DNA of 64,000 bases. Origin: Owenia fusiformis (taxonomy: Eukaryota > Annelida > Polychaeta > Sabellida > Oweniidae). The stretch spans positions 6,011,001 through 6,075,000 of the forward strand of contig CAIIXF020000012.1 of assembly GCA_903813345.2 (NCBI GenBank), in the 5' to 3' direction. Under the pieces are notes generated by a model. It saw only the letters and a program-made list of their open reading frames with translations. It was not told the origin of the DNA and made no database searches. Numbering within the stretch: the stretch's first letter is position 1; every line of letters begins with the position of its first letter. Position numbers and translations under genes: made by a program. Of the stretch, positions 45,926 through 58,092 are shown piece after piece.

Positions 45926-48900
45926 AGTGATTTCAAATACACATTTAACTAATCGTGTACATTGGTACATGTGGCATGCAGTATGTTTCAAAGATATTCA
46001 TAGAAATAAAATGCTCAACTATTCAATTGATTATAATTAATCCAACCTTATTGATAATTAACAAATCAATTATATTTTAATATCAATCTCAGTGAGGTAA
46101 TTTCCAAAAATTTTAAAGCAGGTAATTTTATGATGAAGTAAATGGGTCCTCACATGCAGTATTACTCTGAACAGATTTCTCATTAAAATTCAGAGTATAC
46201 CCTCACAAAAAGATAAAAACAGATGATTTAAATAAAGGAAAAGGAAAGCAACACAAATTAACGAAACAGAATAATTACTTATAGTATGAACCTAAAAGTT
46301 AATTCATCACTTTTGTTTATTTTTTAGTGAATATTTGTTGAACATCTTTTAAGGGCAAATTCTTTGAAATTGAGATGCATATCTAATAACCACAAATTGC
46401 ACAAGCATTTACACTGCCATATAATTTAATTTGATATCAACTACAATGTTTAACTCCTTGATATTATGACAAATTCCATCTGAAATTCACAAAACCACTT
46501 AGTGATTTCTTATATAATATAGCACAAACGAGATACTTATCCATTTCTATAGCATAACATCTTTACACAAAAGCTAGGCTTTTCAATAGGTTGAGATCAC
46601 TCAGTTGTGAACCATATAATAGAATCAACTTCTAGATTGAGTTTCATGATTTAAGTTTGGAGAAATCTGATGAAGTTGAATTTGGTTATATTGCTTCAAA
46701 TGTTCATAAAAATGTGAGCATTACAAAGAGAATGCTGTGTTTGGAAATAAATATATCACAAAAATATGTTTTTTTAAATAAATGGTTACATCATTTCTCA
46801 TTAAAATTCTCCCAGATTCTCCTATTCTGAAGTCCAATAAACATGACAGTTACCACTTAAATGGATCAAACTTTCCAATGACTGATTTTGACATTAAATA
46901 TTGTAACCAGTTGATCTAATAGAATGGACTGTTGGTACTGTCTCCTAAAATAGATAAAATACCACCCTTTATTTACCAGTGATAGACCACTTCTTCAAAA
47001 TGGGAATGTTAACCGTATAAAAACTAATTTGATTATGAATTTCTTTTTAATAAAATGTGTCAAATACAGAATCCAGGCTAGTTTAACCTTGTTAGAATAC
47101 AGCATGTTTCAAATGCAATTCAGGGCCAAGCTTGATGCTAATTAATTGATATTAATGAATATAGGCTAATAGGACCATCCTGATGCTAAAGTATTGCAAA
47201 TATTAGAAATAATGTTCAAAAACATCAAAGAAGAAAATGGATAAACAACCAATAGGAAAAATAAATATGAAACACAGCAGATGCTCATCAAGTTTCAACC
47301 TCAATCTAAAGCATTGTTATATTCCTTGGCTATGAGGTAAGTTATGTGTTAGCATGCCACCAAGAGAATATTAATTGTCAATATTTGGGTGATAATTATT
47401 GATCAAAGTATCAAAGACAAGGTGTCAATTTTTCTAGGGAATACTAAGTGTTTCGATATGGGTGAAAGACTAAAAGATAGTAATTGAGATGCAACAAATA
47501 TAATTGTAATCACAGATACTCTTATCAATTTGGCTCAAAATTATGTAATGACATGCAAGTTCCTCAAATACAAAGTTAAATTAGAAAGTTGATCAAAGTT
47601 GAAGATACATTGTGTGACTATTATTAAATTGTGAAAATACTTAGTTACACCCAAATTCTTGAGTACATACATGTCACAGCTAAAATCCAGTTTTAAAGGA
47701 ACACTTTTTATGTTATAATGTTAAAGCTTTAAAACAATGAAGCCACTATGTATTTGGTTTATAACAAGATTCAAGGACACAGCATATTTATGCTTCCTTG
47801 CAAATGCTGATACCAAAGTTCTGGTACCAGGGACATGTCAAATTAATCAACCTACTTCAGTGATGTGATCACCAACTTGTCACCACTAAACGTTTTCAAT
47901 GACCTTAAATCATTAATCACGGAAACTTGAATTTGAATCAGGTCATTTATATTTTTAATAAAGGGAATATCTCAAACTTTTTAGAAAAGGAAGGATATTT
48001 CATATTGAAAAGGAAGCTTATTTAGATTAAACATATATGATACCACCCCTTTTAAAATATATCCCATGTTAGTTGTGTTACATCCACACCTCTAGCATCT
48101 GATACACCGATACAAGTGGGTTAAATTTCAAAATGTTAATTTTTGCCCTCCCCAAGTAAAATAAACATTAACATTATGTAATGTTGTGATAAGGGGGAGA
48201 GGGTTATATCATATTAAGTAAGCTTTAGAGAACTGATTGATCTATTTCATTGCATGGAAACCAGTGTTTCCTAAGTGACATTTTTGTGGTTTTGAGAAAA
48301 TGGGTTTAAAGTTGAATATGAACCATTTATGGGTTTATGATAAAAGCTGATTTTATACTATCTCATGTCATTGTAAGGTTTGTGTATATGATTTCAAAAC
48401 TATTATATTTGCAATGGTAAATGTAGTTTTTTCAGAAAGGAAATTGTGGCAGAAGATTTTTCAGCTGTTTTGCACGTTTTGACATTTACATTGACTCATT
48501 GTATCAAACTGATCAATTCATTGATTTTGCAGTTTGGAAAATAAAACTTATTGTATCATTGAATTCCCTTTCAAGTTTATAATGTTGAAGTTTTCAATCA
48601 ACTGTTTTAATTGTAATTAATAATTTAATTAATGCCATATATCACAGTCATTGTTTTTTTAGTACATTGTTTTTGTCATTATACCATTACACTGTACATT
48701 AAACATTATTGCAATATTAGCATATACTGATTATTTGTTGAATGGGTTGACTCAGAATTTTAATGCAGAGTAGGCCCATTTGTAAGTTGTATGTGATGGA
48801 ACCTTTGAATATATTATAATTACAACCTACATGCATCCTTCATTTCCAAAATACACTTATGTAATACATTAATTAAACAATTCCATTTACTTAAAAAGTA

Positions 48901-48984
48901 GAATCAATTTTGCATAAATATAATTAAATTCATTGTTCCCCACCAAAGGAAAGTCTTTAATGCCCAATGGAAAGATATTCATTG
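45926..48984. other. 3-kb AT-rich region with no recognisable gene
   Basis: Both strands were scanned for exons with paired splice sites and for inverted or tandem repeats; none was convincing. Confidence 0.45.
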
Positions 48985-49064
48985 TATATTTGTTTGTCCA
49001 GCTTGAACCAGTTTTGTATTTCAAACGTGAAATACAAAACTGCTCCCCCAAGCTGGACAAAAAA
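48985..49064. repeat. Long hairpin with 4-nt loop
   Basis: TTTGTCCAGCTTG and CAGTTTTGTATTTCA are mirrored after the loop AACG, with a small internal bulge (CTCCCC on the 3' side). Stem about 32 bp. The 3' half (CTCCCCTAAGCTGGACAAA) occurs again at 63965-63984, so this is a dispersed palindromic element, not necessarily an RNA gene. Confidence 0.7.
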
Positions 49065-49157
49065 ATAAACATTATTTTTTTATACAAAAAATTAAAAAGA
49101 TCCAATACATCTAGATCTTATTAAAACCATCAGAGTTATGCTGAAAACATATGCTAT

Positions 49158-49657
49158 CATCGTATGATCTGTAAAATAAAGCCTTCTGATTGGTCAGTTC
49201 CTGTGCTCTACCAATCTGTATTGCTACTGAGATTGTCCCCATTGATCATCTCCATCACAATACAGAAAATATTGGTACGGAGGGAACAATCTCAGTAGCA
49301 ATACAGAGGATCACACGATAAAAATGTTATTGAATGATTTGAAGTGCAATACATGATATATTCTGTCTCGATATTCTGTATTGGCACTTGACTTCGTCTC
49401 GTTCCAGTACAGAATTTCTAGAGCAGAATATATCCTTTATTGCACTTCAAATCATTCAATAACTTACATCATCGTATGATCTGTAAAATGAAGCCCTCTG
49501 ATTGGTCAGTTCTTGTGCTGTACCTATCTGTATTGCTACTGAGAGTGTCCCCATTGATCATCTCTGTCGCAATACATAAAATATTGGTAACAAAGGGACA
49601 ATCTCAGTAGCAATACAGAGGACCACACGATAAAAACGTTATTGAATGATTTGAAGT
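49158..49657. repeat. 312-bp palindromic repeat in tandem, second copy split by the hAT element
   Basis: Unit 1 is 49158-49469 and unit 2 starts at 49470 (CATCGTATGATCTGTAAAAT in both). Each unit holds two hairpins, one around TTGCTACTGAGA.TGTCCCC and its complement, and one around ATTGAATGATTTGAAGTGCA and its complement. Unit 2 stops at 49657 and resumes at 63576, where the hAT insertion ends. Confidence 0.88.
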
Positions 49658-50012
49658 TAGAGGTCGCAACGGTACTGAAAACCAGTACCGGTAACCGTCA
49701 CGCTAATAACCGTACCGTTACCGAAATACCGGTAAAAATATGTAAGATAAAATGCCAATGCGCTGCCACCCCCACTTTGTTCCTAACTCTCTCCGTAGCT
49801 TCTCAAGTCTATATACATACATGGTGCAAGGCCGATTTGAACCCATACTGATGAACTTCACGAAATAGTATGTAACTATCTTACGAATCAAGATGTATTT
49901 TTAGTTTTAAATTAAATGTATTACACATTTCAAAGCATTTTTCAACTGTATCAATAGCAAGCGACATGCAGTATACATGGGGGTGGGGTAGGTAAAATAG
50001 ATTTTTATTATC

Positions 50013-50900
50013 AACACCCCGACATTTGAACTCGGAATCCTACAAATACTCGGACTTCAGCAAACATGAGGTTTGGGCAAATTAGGTTCAATTCTTATGC
50101 CGGGCATAAGAGTAGATCTGTTCTTATGCCGGGCATAAGAGTAGATCTGTTCTTATGCCGGGCATAACAGAAGATCTGTTCTTATGCCCGGCATAAGAGA
50201 AGATCTGTTCTTATGCCCGGCATAAGAGAAGATCTGTTCTTATGCCCGGCATAAGAGTAGATCTGTTCTTATGCCCGGCATAGGAGTAGATCTGTTCTTT
50301 AGTCTGCATAAATAGAAGATCTGTCCTTATACTTTGCAAAATAATGAGAGTAAATTTGTTCACTTCAAGTTTACGTGCTCACAAATTTGTTATATATTTT
50401 TACCAGTATTGGTCATTATTTCAATGCTCTGATAGATTTTGTACACCAGTACAGCAGTAAATAACAAAGAAATTTTGTATTTATTTATAACAGTTCACTT
50501 TATATTCAAATCATTAATTTGATTTAATCAATATATCACTGTATATGTATTCTTTTGAAGTTAGTATAGATAATTATAATGGTGTTTGAATTTTTAGTCA
50601 ATTAATTTTTTTGCTAAGTTGGTTTTGACTTTAATGTATTGTCAGTAGCACTGTGTTATGGAGCTTCAAATGTAATTTCAATTCTCTGTTGACTTGAAGG
50701 ATCCATAGATCTGTAGATTTGCAGAGCTTTTACGACAACATTTTACTTGAAGTTGTAATCCAGATGTAACCATCCATATCATGTAGTAGCCATCCTTAGC
50801 TCATAGTCATAGGAGGGATTTTAGGCTTATTCATATAAAGTACCTTCCCAAATGATCTCCAAATTGATTGAATTATATGCTGGAGTCAGGACATCAGATG
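50013..50900. repeat. Left arm of a giant internal inverted repeat
   Basis: Begins AACACCCCGACATTTGAACT and pairs with 61775-62689 in reverse. Similarity includes CAAATACTCGGACTTCAGCA, the satellite array, TTTGTACACCAG.ACAGCAG, and TAGCCATCCTTAGCTCATAG. Identity falls with distance from the end. Confidence 0.85.
50095..50300. repeat. 28-29-bp satellite with CTTATGCCSGGCATAAG palindrome, about 7 units
   Basis: Each unit has a 17-bp palindrome (C or G at its centre) followed by the AGATCTG linker. The last units decay to TTCTTTAGTCTGCATAA. Confidence 0.92.
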
Positions 50901-52196
50901 GTAGATGTAATCAATGTTATTGACTGTACAGTGTACATAGTACAATAATTGGTATGCACATTGTACATATACATGCACTGTGTAGCCAGTGTGCAGTACA
51001 GCAAAAGTTTCCTTTGTTTATGTTGGTATTACCATTTACCATGGTCCTCAGAATGTAAACACCAATATCGGTCCATCCATGTGAAGAGGGTGTACTAGAC
51101 TCTAGCCTATAGTCGCTACAGTCACAAAGAACAACATAATGATGGAACAGAACAGTTTAGGCCCAGATCTGCAGAGTCATATGGTGTAGGGAGCCAAGGG
51201 GTAAGTACATTTTCAGCAACTGCCTAAATTGCAATACATCTGTTGTGTCTTTTGGCACCTTTCTGCTTTTCCAACATTCTGAAAATGACAAATGACAAAC
51301 TAATTTTCAGCAATGTACAATATAGAAAATGTCTGTTCCTATCCCTGTCATACGAATTCAAAATGAAATCTGTGTTAGGCTATCCTAATCTTCATACAGT
51401 ATTACTGAGAGACAGAGACTTAATTCATGTAATTTTGTGCTCCAAAGAATGAAGACAGTCATGAATTTATTTTCAGCTTTGAAATTGAATTGACATGATT
51501 GAGGATTGATTTACAAATTACATAATTTTAAATATTTTCCACTTCTACAGGCTTATTAATTGTTTGAAATCAAAAACATTCATGAAAACATACCCAGAAT
51601 TCTGCAACAAATTTGTTCCAAATTACATCAGCCAGTTGATCTTTTGCTTCTTCCATTTTTCTGTGCTGTCTGCTAAATATTTTGACCTTGGTTGCCATGA
51701 CACATGTTTGTTTATATGTTTGTTTGATGACATCAGATTCTAAGAATTCTCTATCTTGAACTTTCTCTGCTTGTCATATGCTTGGTTGCCATGACACAAG
51801 AAGATTTGTTTACATTGACCTGGCTTTGGCCCTGTTTGTTTGATGAGTCATAATTCATAATTTAGCAGAAGACATATCTAGGCTCACACATGCACTGACA
51901 GACACACAGCCTTGACAGAAAATCTTTGTTGGAAAAGTGTCCTAGGCAATTGAATACTTGTAGATCTTTCTTTGGCAGATTGGTATGTAAGTAAATGTAT
52001 ATTACTGAAATAATGTTCATTATTTATAAATGCTCAAATAATTTTTAATGAAATTCATAGAAAACCAGAGAGATGAAATGTGAATGTTTCACCATTTTTT
52101 CTCAAAATGGAACAAGTGACTTGACTGATGATTTCAGATTTGGCTTTGACTTGTCATTGAGTTTTTTCTAAATATGAGATGATGTTCATTAAAATA
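50901..52196. other. Interior of the hAT composite, no gene
   Basis: AT-rich. GGTTGCCATGACACA occurs at about 51690 and 51783, a local duplication. No exon supported. Confidence 0.4.
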
Positions 52197-52704
52197 TTCT
52201 CCATCTAAAATGTCACTCGACTTTTTGGCAATTAAAAGTCCCTGCCTGCATTTAGTAGTCATATATTGTCATGTGCATAATTTTGAAACCATATCCTAAT
52301 TATTTTACAAACCCTTTGTTGATTCTGCCATAGTTTCCAATTTGTAAACAGCATTTAGCCTTTTTAATTGGGAACTTTTTTGAAATTTCCAAAATGGCTG
52401 CCATGTGATTCCAGAATTAACATGAGTGTGACGTGACATCACAGTTGCTCGTTCCTAGGTAACAACAAGATCACAATTGCTTGTTTCTAGATAGCAACAA
52501 GATTTTTGATAAAATGGCACAGAATTACCCTGATTAACACCCTTAAAATCTGATTTTCAAAGAATATATTTGGAGAAACAATAAAAGGTAAGTGGAATAA
52601 ATTAGAAGATGGTTTCAAGTTACCACAGAAGTCAATTTGAAACTCAAGAATGCTTTCTTTGACTCATAATCACAAAAAAGTCGAGTGACATTTTAGATGG
52701 AGAA
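52197..52704. mobile_element. 508-bp MITE, 33-bp inverted ends
   Basis: TTCTCCATCTAAAATGTCAC followed by TCGACTTTTTG on the left is mirrored on the right. No coding content. A target duplication was not clear. Confidence 0.8.
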
Positions 52705-52969
52705 AAGCTTAGTTTATTGAGTTCAATACAAATGTGGGTTTATTTCTAGGGGTAGTAGGTGGTAAAGCAAGAGTTAATAATTGGTCATATTTAATTTTTT
52801 CTTATGTAAATACTTTTTCCTCTAAATTTGAAAGTGTATGTAATGAGTCTACATTAGGAGAAATGGTCCTATCACCGCATGGGTAGGGGAAATGGTCCTA
52901 ATTATGGCACAATTGTCCTAAATAGCTAAATTACTCCAAATCTTCATGATTTATTCAATTTAAAGGTGT

Positions 52970-53440
52970 TATAACCAAATGCCATAAGGCCATGAGAAGA
53001 AGATTCTTTGTTTTGCGTCCTGGCAAAATCCAAATCATGCAAGGGTGCAAGGAAAACAAACACAAACTCAAGAAAAAAAAACTTGTTTGCTGGGAAATGT
53101 ATACATTTTATGGGCATAAAAAGGAATGGCATACCAATTTGCAGTGATTACAAACACATATCTTTACATTTTATACAATATATTTAAACATAGCTATTAT
53201 TCAAGGGTAAAAAATAAGAAAATTGCACGATGAGAGCCAAAGTAGTCAATAACACCATCAATTTTGTCATGCGTCAAATTATCGTCCATTTCGTCTGATT
53301 CTGATTGAACGAAATGCGATGGTACTTTCAGACCCTTGTGATTGCTATTTGGATGTGTTTGTTTTTTTCTGATTTACTCACAATCGTGCAAGCAATTGGA
53401 TGCAAAACAAAGAATCTACTTCTTATGGCCTTATACTGAC
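52970..53440. repeat. Fold-back repeat including dispersed repeat copy 2
   Basis: GCCATAAGGCC.TGAGAAGAAGATT and TTTGTTTTGC at about 52980-53020 are mirrored at 53400-53435 (GCAAAACAAAGAATCTACTT). It contains the segment shared with 45779-45925. Confidence 0.65.
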
Positions 53441-54047
53441 ACACATTGTAAAGTTTTCCTGCGCCAATGTGTATATATCTGCGTGTAACCTTTGGAGACA
53501 ATGCAAACGCAACTAAATTGATAGATAAATTAACGATCAAACATATACTCCTCAAAAAAAGTTAAGGACCGGTCTTTTTTCCTCATAGGTTTACATGTTA
53601 AACCCCATGTCTGTTTGAACTCTTATTTTCAAAGCCCGAAACGAAAGAAAAACTGATAATGTAAATGGATATGTAGCTTGACTCTATTCTCTATATTTCA
53701 GAAAATTTTCAATTCAATCTCCGTTTCAATATGTCAAAAATTGATGTCAAATTTGAGGAATTTAATAATAAAAATGGCAGGACCTATGTAAACCAATAGA
53801 CTAGATGCGAATAGAAATAATCTTGAATTACGTCATCAAATATTTAAAATTCAGCCAAAGTGATGTCATATTTGAAATCTACATGTAAAAGTACATCTAG
53901 AAAAATGGTTTCGAAAATTGTTTATCAACTTTGAAAATCTAATTTTTTTTGAAAATGTGACTTCTAGCTCGGGTTGATTCCTCATAGACCCCATGTTACA
54001 AAATCACAAAAAGTGAAATATATTTTCTTGTATTGGACAGATAACAT

Positions 54048-54240
54048 TTTCTTTTACTGGACATATTTTAATTTGCATAACTATTAGATACATAAGGGTT
54101 ATACAAAAATTGAACCACTAAAACAGATGTAATTTAAGTTAAAGGGAACTTTCTACTATACCCGCCATGTTATCTGACCCGAACGAGCCACCTGGTGGCG
54201 AAACTGGTAACTACCTACTCGCATCTGCGTTATTGGAAGG
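54048..54240. repeat. Dispersed repeat, about 190 bp, copy 2
   Basis: Same family as 13915-14112. A 108-codon frame starting at 54167 runs through it into unrelated repeat sequence and is not supported as a gene. Confidence 0.7.
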
Positions 54241-54460
54241 GGTTGGGTTGCCAAGCCAAAAGTCATATGAGAAAATATCCATCCATACAATTCTTCTCAA
54301 AAATAAAATTAAAAAGACAATTGAATTTGCTAAATTTTCCACCACAAAAATTGATTTGTTTCTCCAGGTTTTACAAAGTTATGAATCTCAAAAGTCAAAA
54401 TCATTTCTCGATAAACCTCCCATTGAAATAACACAGGGATCAAAAATGAGTTGTCAAAAA

Positions 54461-55279
54461 TACTGTAAAACGGGTATTGTTAGCGAGGGGTAATTGTTAG
54501 GGATTGTTAGCGATCGCTATAGTTTCGCTAAAAATTCTCATTCGCTTTCAATACTGTAGATTGGGTTAATTTGGCGCTACTTAATTTGGCGATTTTGCCA
54601 TTTTTGGCATATTGGCGGCTATTTAATTTGGCGGATATGCCAAAAAAATTTAATTAACTTACCTGCCGCTCTGTTTGCGAATTGCCATGTAAATGGGCAT
54701 GTTTGGCTATGTTCTTTTGAGGACCACTAGCGATATTCACCACGTTTGTACATTTTTGTGGGATCATCCTTTACATTTTGCACCTCGATCGATGCTGCTA
54801 CTTTACCATGCTTTTCCTTTCTGGTTTTTCCTTGAGTATTAATGAGTGACGGACCAGTTCTGAGCCAGTTTATGAGAGACATTTTTTCATATTTTTAGAA
54901 AAAACTAAACCGGAAATGACCTAAATACACTGGACGAAATACCCTAGATAATTCCCGGGGATTCATTCTAAATCTTGGCGAAGATTTATATTGGCGGATT
55001 TTTCAATTTCGCCAAATTCGCCAAATTAAAGCGGGCGCCAAATTAACCCAATCTACAGTATCTGAAGGATAAATAGCCATCCATAGCCAAAGATAAAAGG
55101 TGTTAATTGAACACGGTTCAACAACCAATGATATTGCTTAAATTCTCTTGCTAATGCATTTCGCTAATTTGATTTTTTAAAGATTAATCTTCATTTCGCT
55201 AAGATTTCTCGCGCTAAAACCCCCTAAAATTGAAAAATCGCTAAAATTTCCCGGTGTCAAAATTACCCGTTTTACAGTA
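54461..55279. mobile_element. MITE with TACTGTAAAACGGGTA ends, copy A, with nested MITE
   Basis: The termini are TACTGTAAAACGGGTA and its complement; the interior has TTAGCGATCGCTATAGTTTC and CCCGCGCTAAAACC-like words. A second MITE is inserted at 54552-55060. Confidence 0.88.
54552..55060. mobile_element. 509-bp MITE with TACTGTAGATTGGGTTAA ends
   Basis: Inverted termini TACTGTAGATTGGGTTAATT and its complement; the interior is rich in TTTGGCG and GCGCCAAATT. Inserted in the preceding element. Confidence 0.88.
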
Positions 55280-55573
55280 TGTTGATGCTCTATATCTGTA
55301 ATTCTCACAAAGTAAGCTTAACACCAAACATGCAGTTCTAAGTAAAACAATTCAATTGTCTTTAATAAATGTTTTACCAAATAAATATCAAAAAATCTGA
55401 TTTGCTCCTAACCCACCATTTCCCTATAGTTTACATGGGTTCTGCCATTTTTAAAAATTCTTCAACTTTGAGTTTGACATCAATTTTTGACATATTGTAA
55501 TTGAGAGATTAAATTGAAATTTCCTGAAATATAGAAAATTAATAGAGTCGAGGTACTACATATCCATTTACAA

Positions 55574-56121
55574 TACTGTACTCCGGGTAAATTTCGACGC
55601 CATAAAATTTCGCGATTTCTCAAAATTGCAATTTCGCGGCTATAATTAATTTCGCAGATTTGAGTTGATGACATTTTGCGGATTGCACAAGTTGAATTTT
55701 TTTCAGATTACCATGAATCATTGATGCTTATCTGGATATTTTAGCCCAGTCAGAATCCGAATGATGTTTGTATTTTCCACGTTTAGGGCTTTTATTTGAA
55801 TATTCTTGTATGGCTTTTTCAACTTAAATTTGTAGGATATCATTTTCGTCAACAGTTCTTGCCTTTGTTGGCCTAACAACAAAATGTTAGACATTTAGTT
55901 TGAATTATCGCCCAACAACAAAATGTTAGACATTTAGTTTGAATGATCGCCCAACAACACTGGAGGAAACGTTTTACACCAAATGAAACATATCAAAAGT
56001 CCCAGGCCAAATCCCCGGGGATTTAAAATACCAATTTCGCGACGATAAATGTTCGCGATTTTGGTACATTCGCGAATAAAGCGAAATTAAATCGCACCAG
56101 AACAATACCCGGAGTACAGTA
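55574..56121. mobile_element. 548-bp MITE with TACTGTACTCCGGGTA ends
   Basis: Inverted termini TACTGTACTCCGGGT. The opposite palindrome arm at 53650-53660 keeps the empty site (CTGATAATGTAAATGG), showing a TA target with CTGTACTCCGGG as the true end. The interior has TTTCGCG words. Confidence 0.88.
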
Positions 56122-56200
56122 TCAGTTTTTCTTTCGTTTCGGGCTTAGAAAATTGAGTTTTAAGATACATTGGGTTTAACATGTAAAGTTGTCTCAAGTT

Positions 56201-57083
56201 CTATGAGAAAATGAAGTAATAAGTTAAATATATATCATTTTGAAGGGCTACACCCATACTTTATGTTTTTTGTAAAAAAATGTGAATATGCAAAGGAGAT
56301 GTGTCATTGTGACGTCATAATTCAAGATGGCACATTTGAATTTTTTACAAAGTGTAATTTTTTATTGAGACTTCCATTCAAAAATCTGAATTGACAGAAT
56401 TATAGGTCTTTTTTATATGCTGATTTCAGAGGTATTTGCACCATATGGCATAACTCCTACAAATAATTTTTTAGATCATCGATACCAATTTTTCGCAGCC
56501 CCGCCAGCTTGGGACCATTGTAACTTTGTAAATACTTCAGTACTTAACGAAAAGTCGTGAACTTTTATAAAAATGTTTGTACAGGCTTCAAGATTACAGA
56601 AAATGATAAATCATGTATTTTTTATCAGGGGTCCCTTAGAGACCTCTTATAAAAAATCATCACTCCTGTGAAATTTTGCTTTATTGTTATTCTAAGGGGT
56701 CTCCAGGGGTCCCATTTTGATAAAACTGCAAGAATAATGCATTTTCTAAAAGTATGGACCAGTAGTAACATCAAAAGGTTGTTTTAATCTGACAATGCCC
56801 TTCAAATTTATAGGCACTTGAATCTGTCATATTGCGAAAAAACGATAAAATCCCATGTTACAGGATTTTCCGGGAATGTTCAGTCTCGGAAAACCGCTCA
56901 TCAGATTTCCTCTAAATTCGCACACATGATAGAGGATATCAAGTTCTAGAGCTGATTAACTTTTGGGCGGCCATCTTGTTAACCCTGATTTATTGGTTTG
57001 TAAAAGAAATAATTTTTTGATATCACTTTTTGTGCCTGGCATAAAAAGTAATGTCCCATTTTAATGCTGAGCATAAAAAGAGA
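56201..57083. other. Non-genic sequence inside the hAT composite
   Basis: No exon or clear element boundary. TGACGTCA at about 56312. Confidence 0.4.
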
Positions 57084-57690
57084 TACTGTAAAACGGGTAT
57101 TGTTAGCGAGGGGTAATTGTTAGCGATTGTTAGCGATCGCTATAGTTTCGCTAAAAATTCAATTCGCTAAAATAAACCGGGCGCTAAAATTTGCAAATTC
57201 CCGGGAAACTACATGAATACTAGTATTTAATGTGACCCAGGCATTAGGGGCATACTCATAGGACAGAAATGCAAAACTAGGACGACAACGTGAAATTACC
57301 GGTACATGTTTCACAGCGTTGGACGTATATCTTAACCGTGAAGACGAAAAATCAACGATTTAAATGCTACATTTTGTGATGAGTCAGATGAGATTAGTTT
57401 GGACCGAAAAATCAACGATTTTCAATGCTACCGTGATTTTGTGATTAGTCAGATGAGATTATAGTAGTTTGGACCAATACCATGTGCGTTAGAAGTCTTA
57501 CATTTTGATAATTCCTCTGTCATGTCCGTTATTCATTCTTCTGCCATAAATGATAAAATTTCTAATGTATTTCGCTAATTTGATTTTTTAAAGATTAATC
57601 TTCATTTCGCTAAAATTTCCCGCGCTAAAACCCCCTAAAATTGAAAAATCGCTAAAATTTCCCGGTGTCAAAATTACCCGTTTTACAGTA
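57084..57690. mobile_element. MITE with TACTGTAAAACGGGTA ends, copy B (607 bp)
   Basis: The same family as 54461-55279, including GTTAGCGATCGCTATAGTTT and TTTCCCGGTGTCAAAATTAC, but without the nested insertion. The two copies share terminal blocks nearly base for base, suggesting recent activity. Confidence 0.9.
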
Positions 57691-58092
57691 CCCAATTTCT
57701 CTGCTGGTATTATTTAGGAAGTGATGTTTAATGGTAGTTCAAGATTTAAGACCCATCATTCTGGCACAGATTGCTGTACTAATGTTAGTAAGAATTCCTA
57801 ATAGAATTAAGAATTATTAGCTGAAACAGTTGTTTTGCCCTGGCAAACAATTTTCCAACTTGTATTTCAACTTCATTTCTGTCTATTTGTTGACAGTCTG
57901 TGATCGATGTCATCAACAATCATCACAATAGAAATGAGGTAATTCACGATGACATAACAAAGTATCTGTGATGACATCATCAATCATCACAATGGAAACA
58001 AGATAATTCATGATGACATCACAAAGCATCTCTGTCATAGATAGAACTCTGCCACATTTCTTAGAAATCAAACTACTATGTGATATAGATAA

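Larger units (their letters stand above)
53570..56200. repeat. Palindromic element with about 0.9-kb arms, later invaded by MITEs
   Basis: 53600-53660 (ACATGTTAAACCCCATGT, GCCCGAAACGAAAGAAAAAC) is the complement of 56125-56190. 53655-53770 pairs with 55490-55573, and 54300-54320 with 55345-55362. The centre holds the nested MITE pair 54461-55279, and the right arm is interrupted by 55574-56121. Confidence 0.8.

Noticed and set aside
48887-49124. Opposed 63- and 72-codon frames
   Set aside because: Both arise from the hairpin at 48985-49064, which opens mirrored frames.
50020-50050. Possible tRNA fragment (TTTGAACTCGGAATCC)
   Set aside because: Only a vague T-arm likeness; no acceptor stem, anticodon arm or internal A/B box arrangement.
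54167-54493. 108-codon plus-strand frame
   Set aside because: It begins in a dispersed repeat also present at 13915-14112, where the matching frame is broken, and ends in a MITE terminus.
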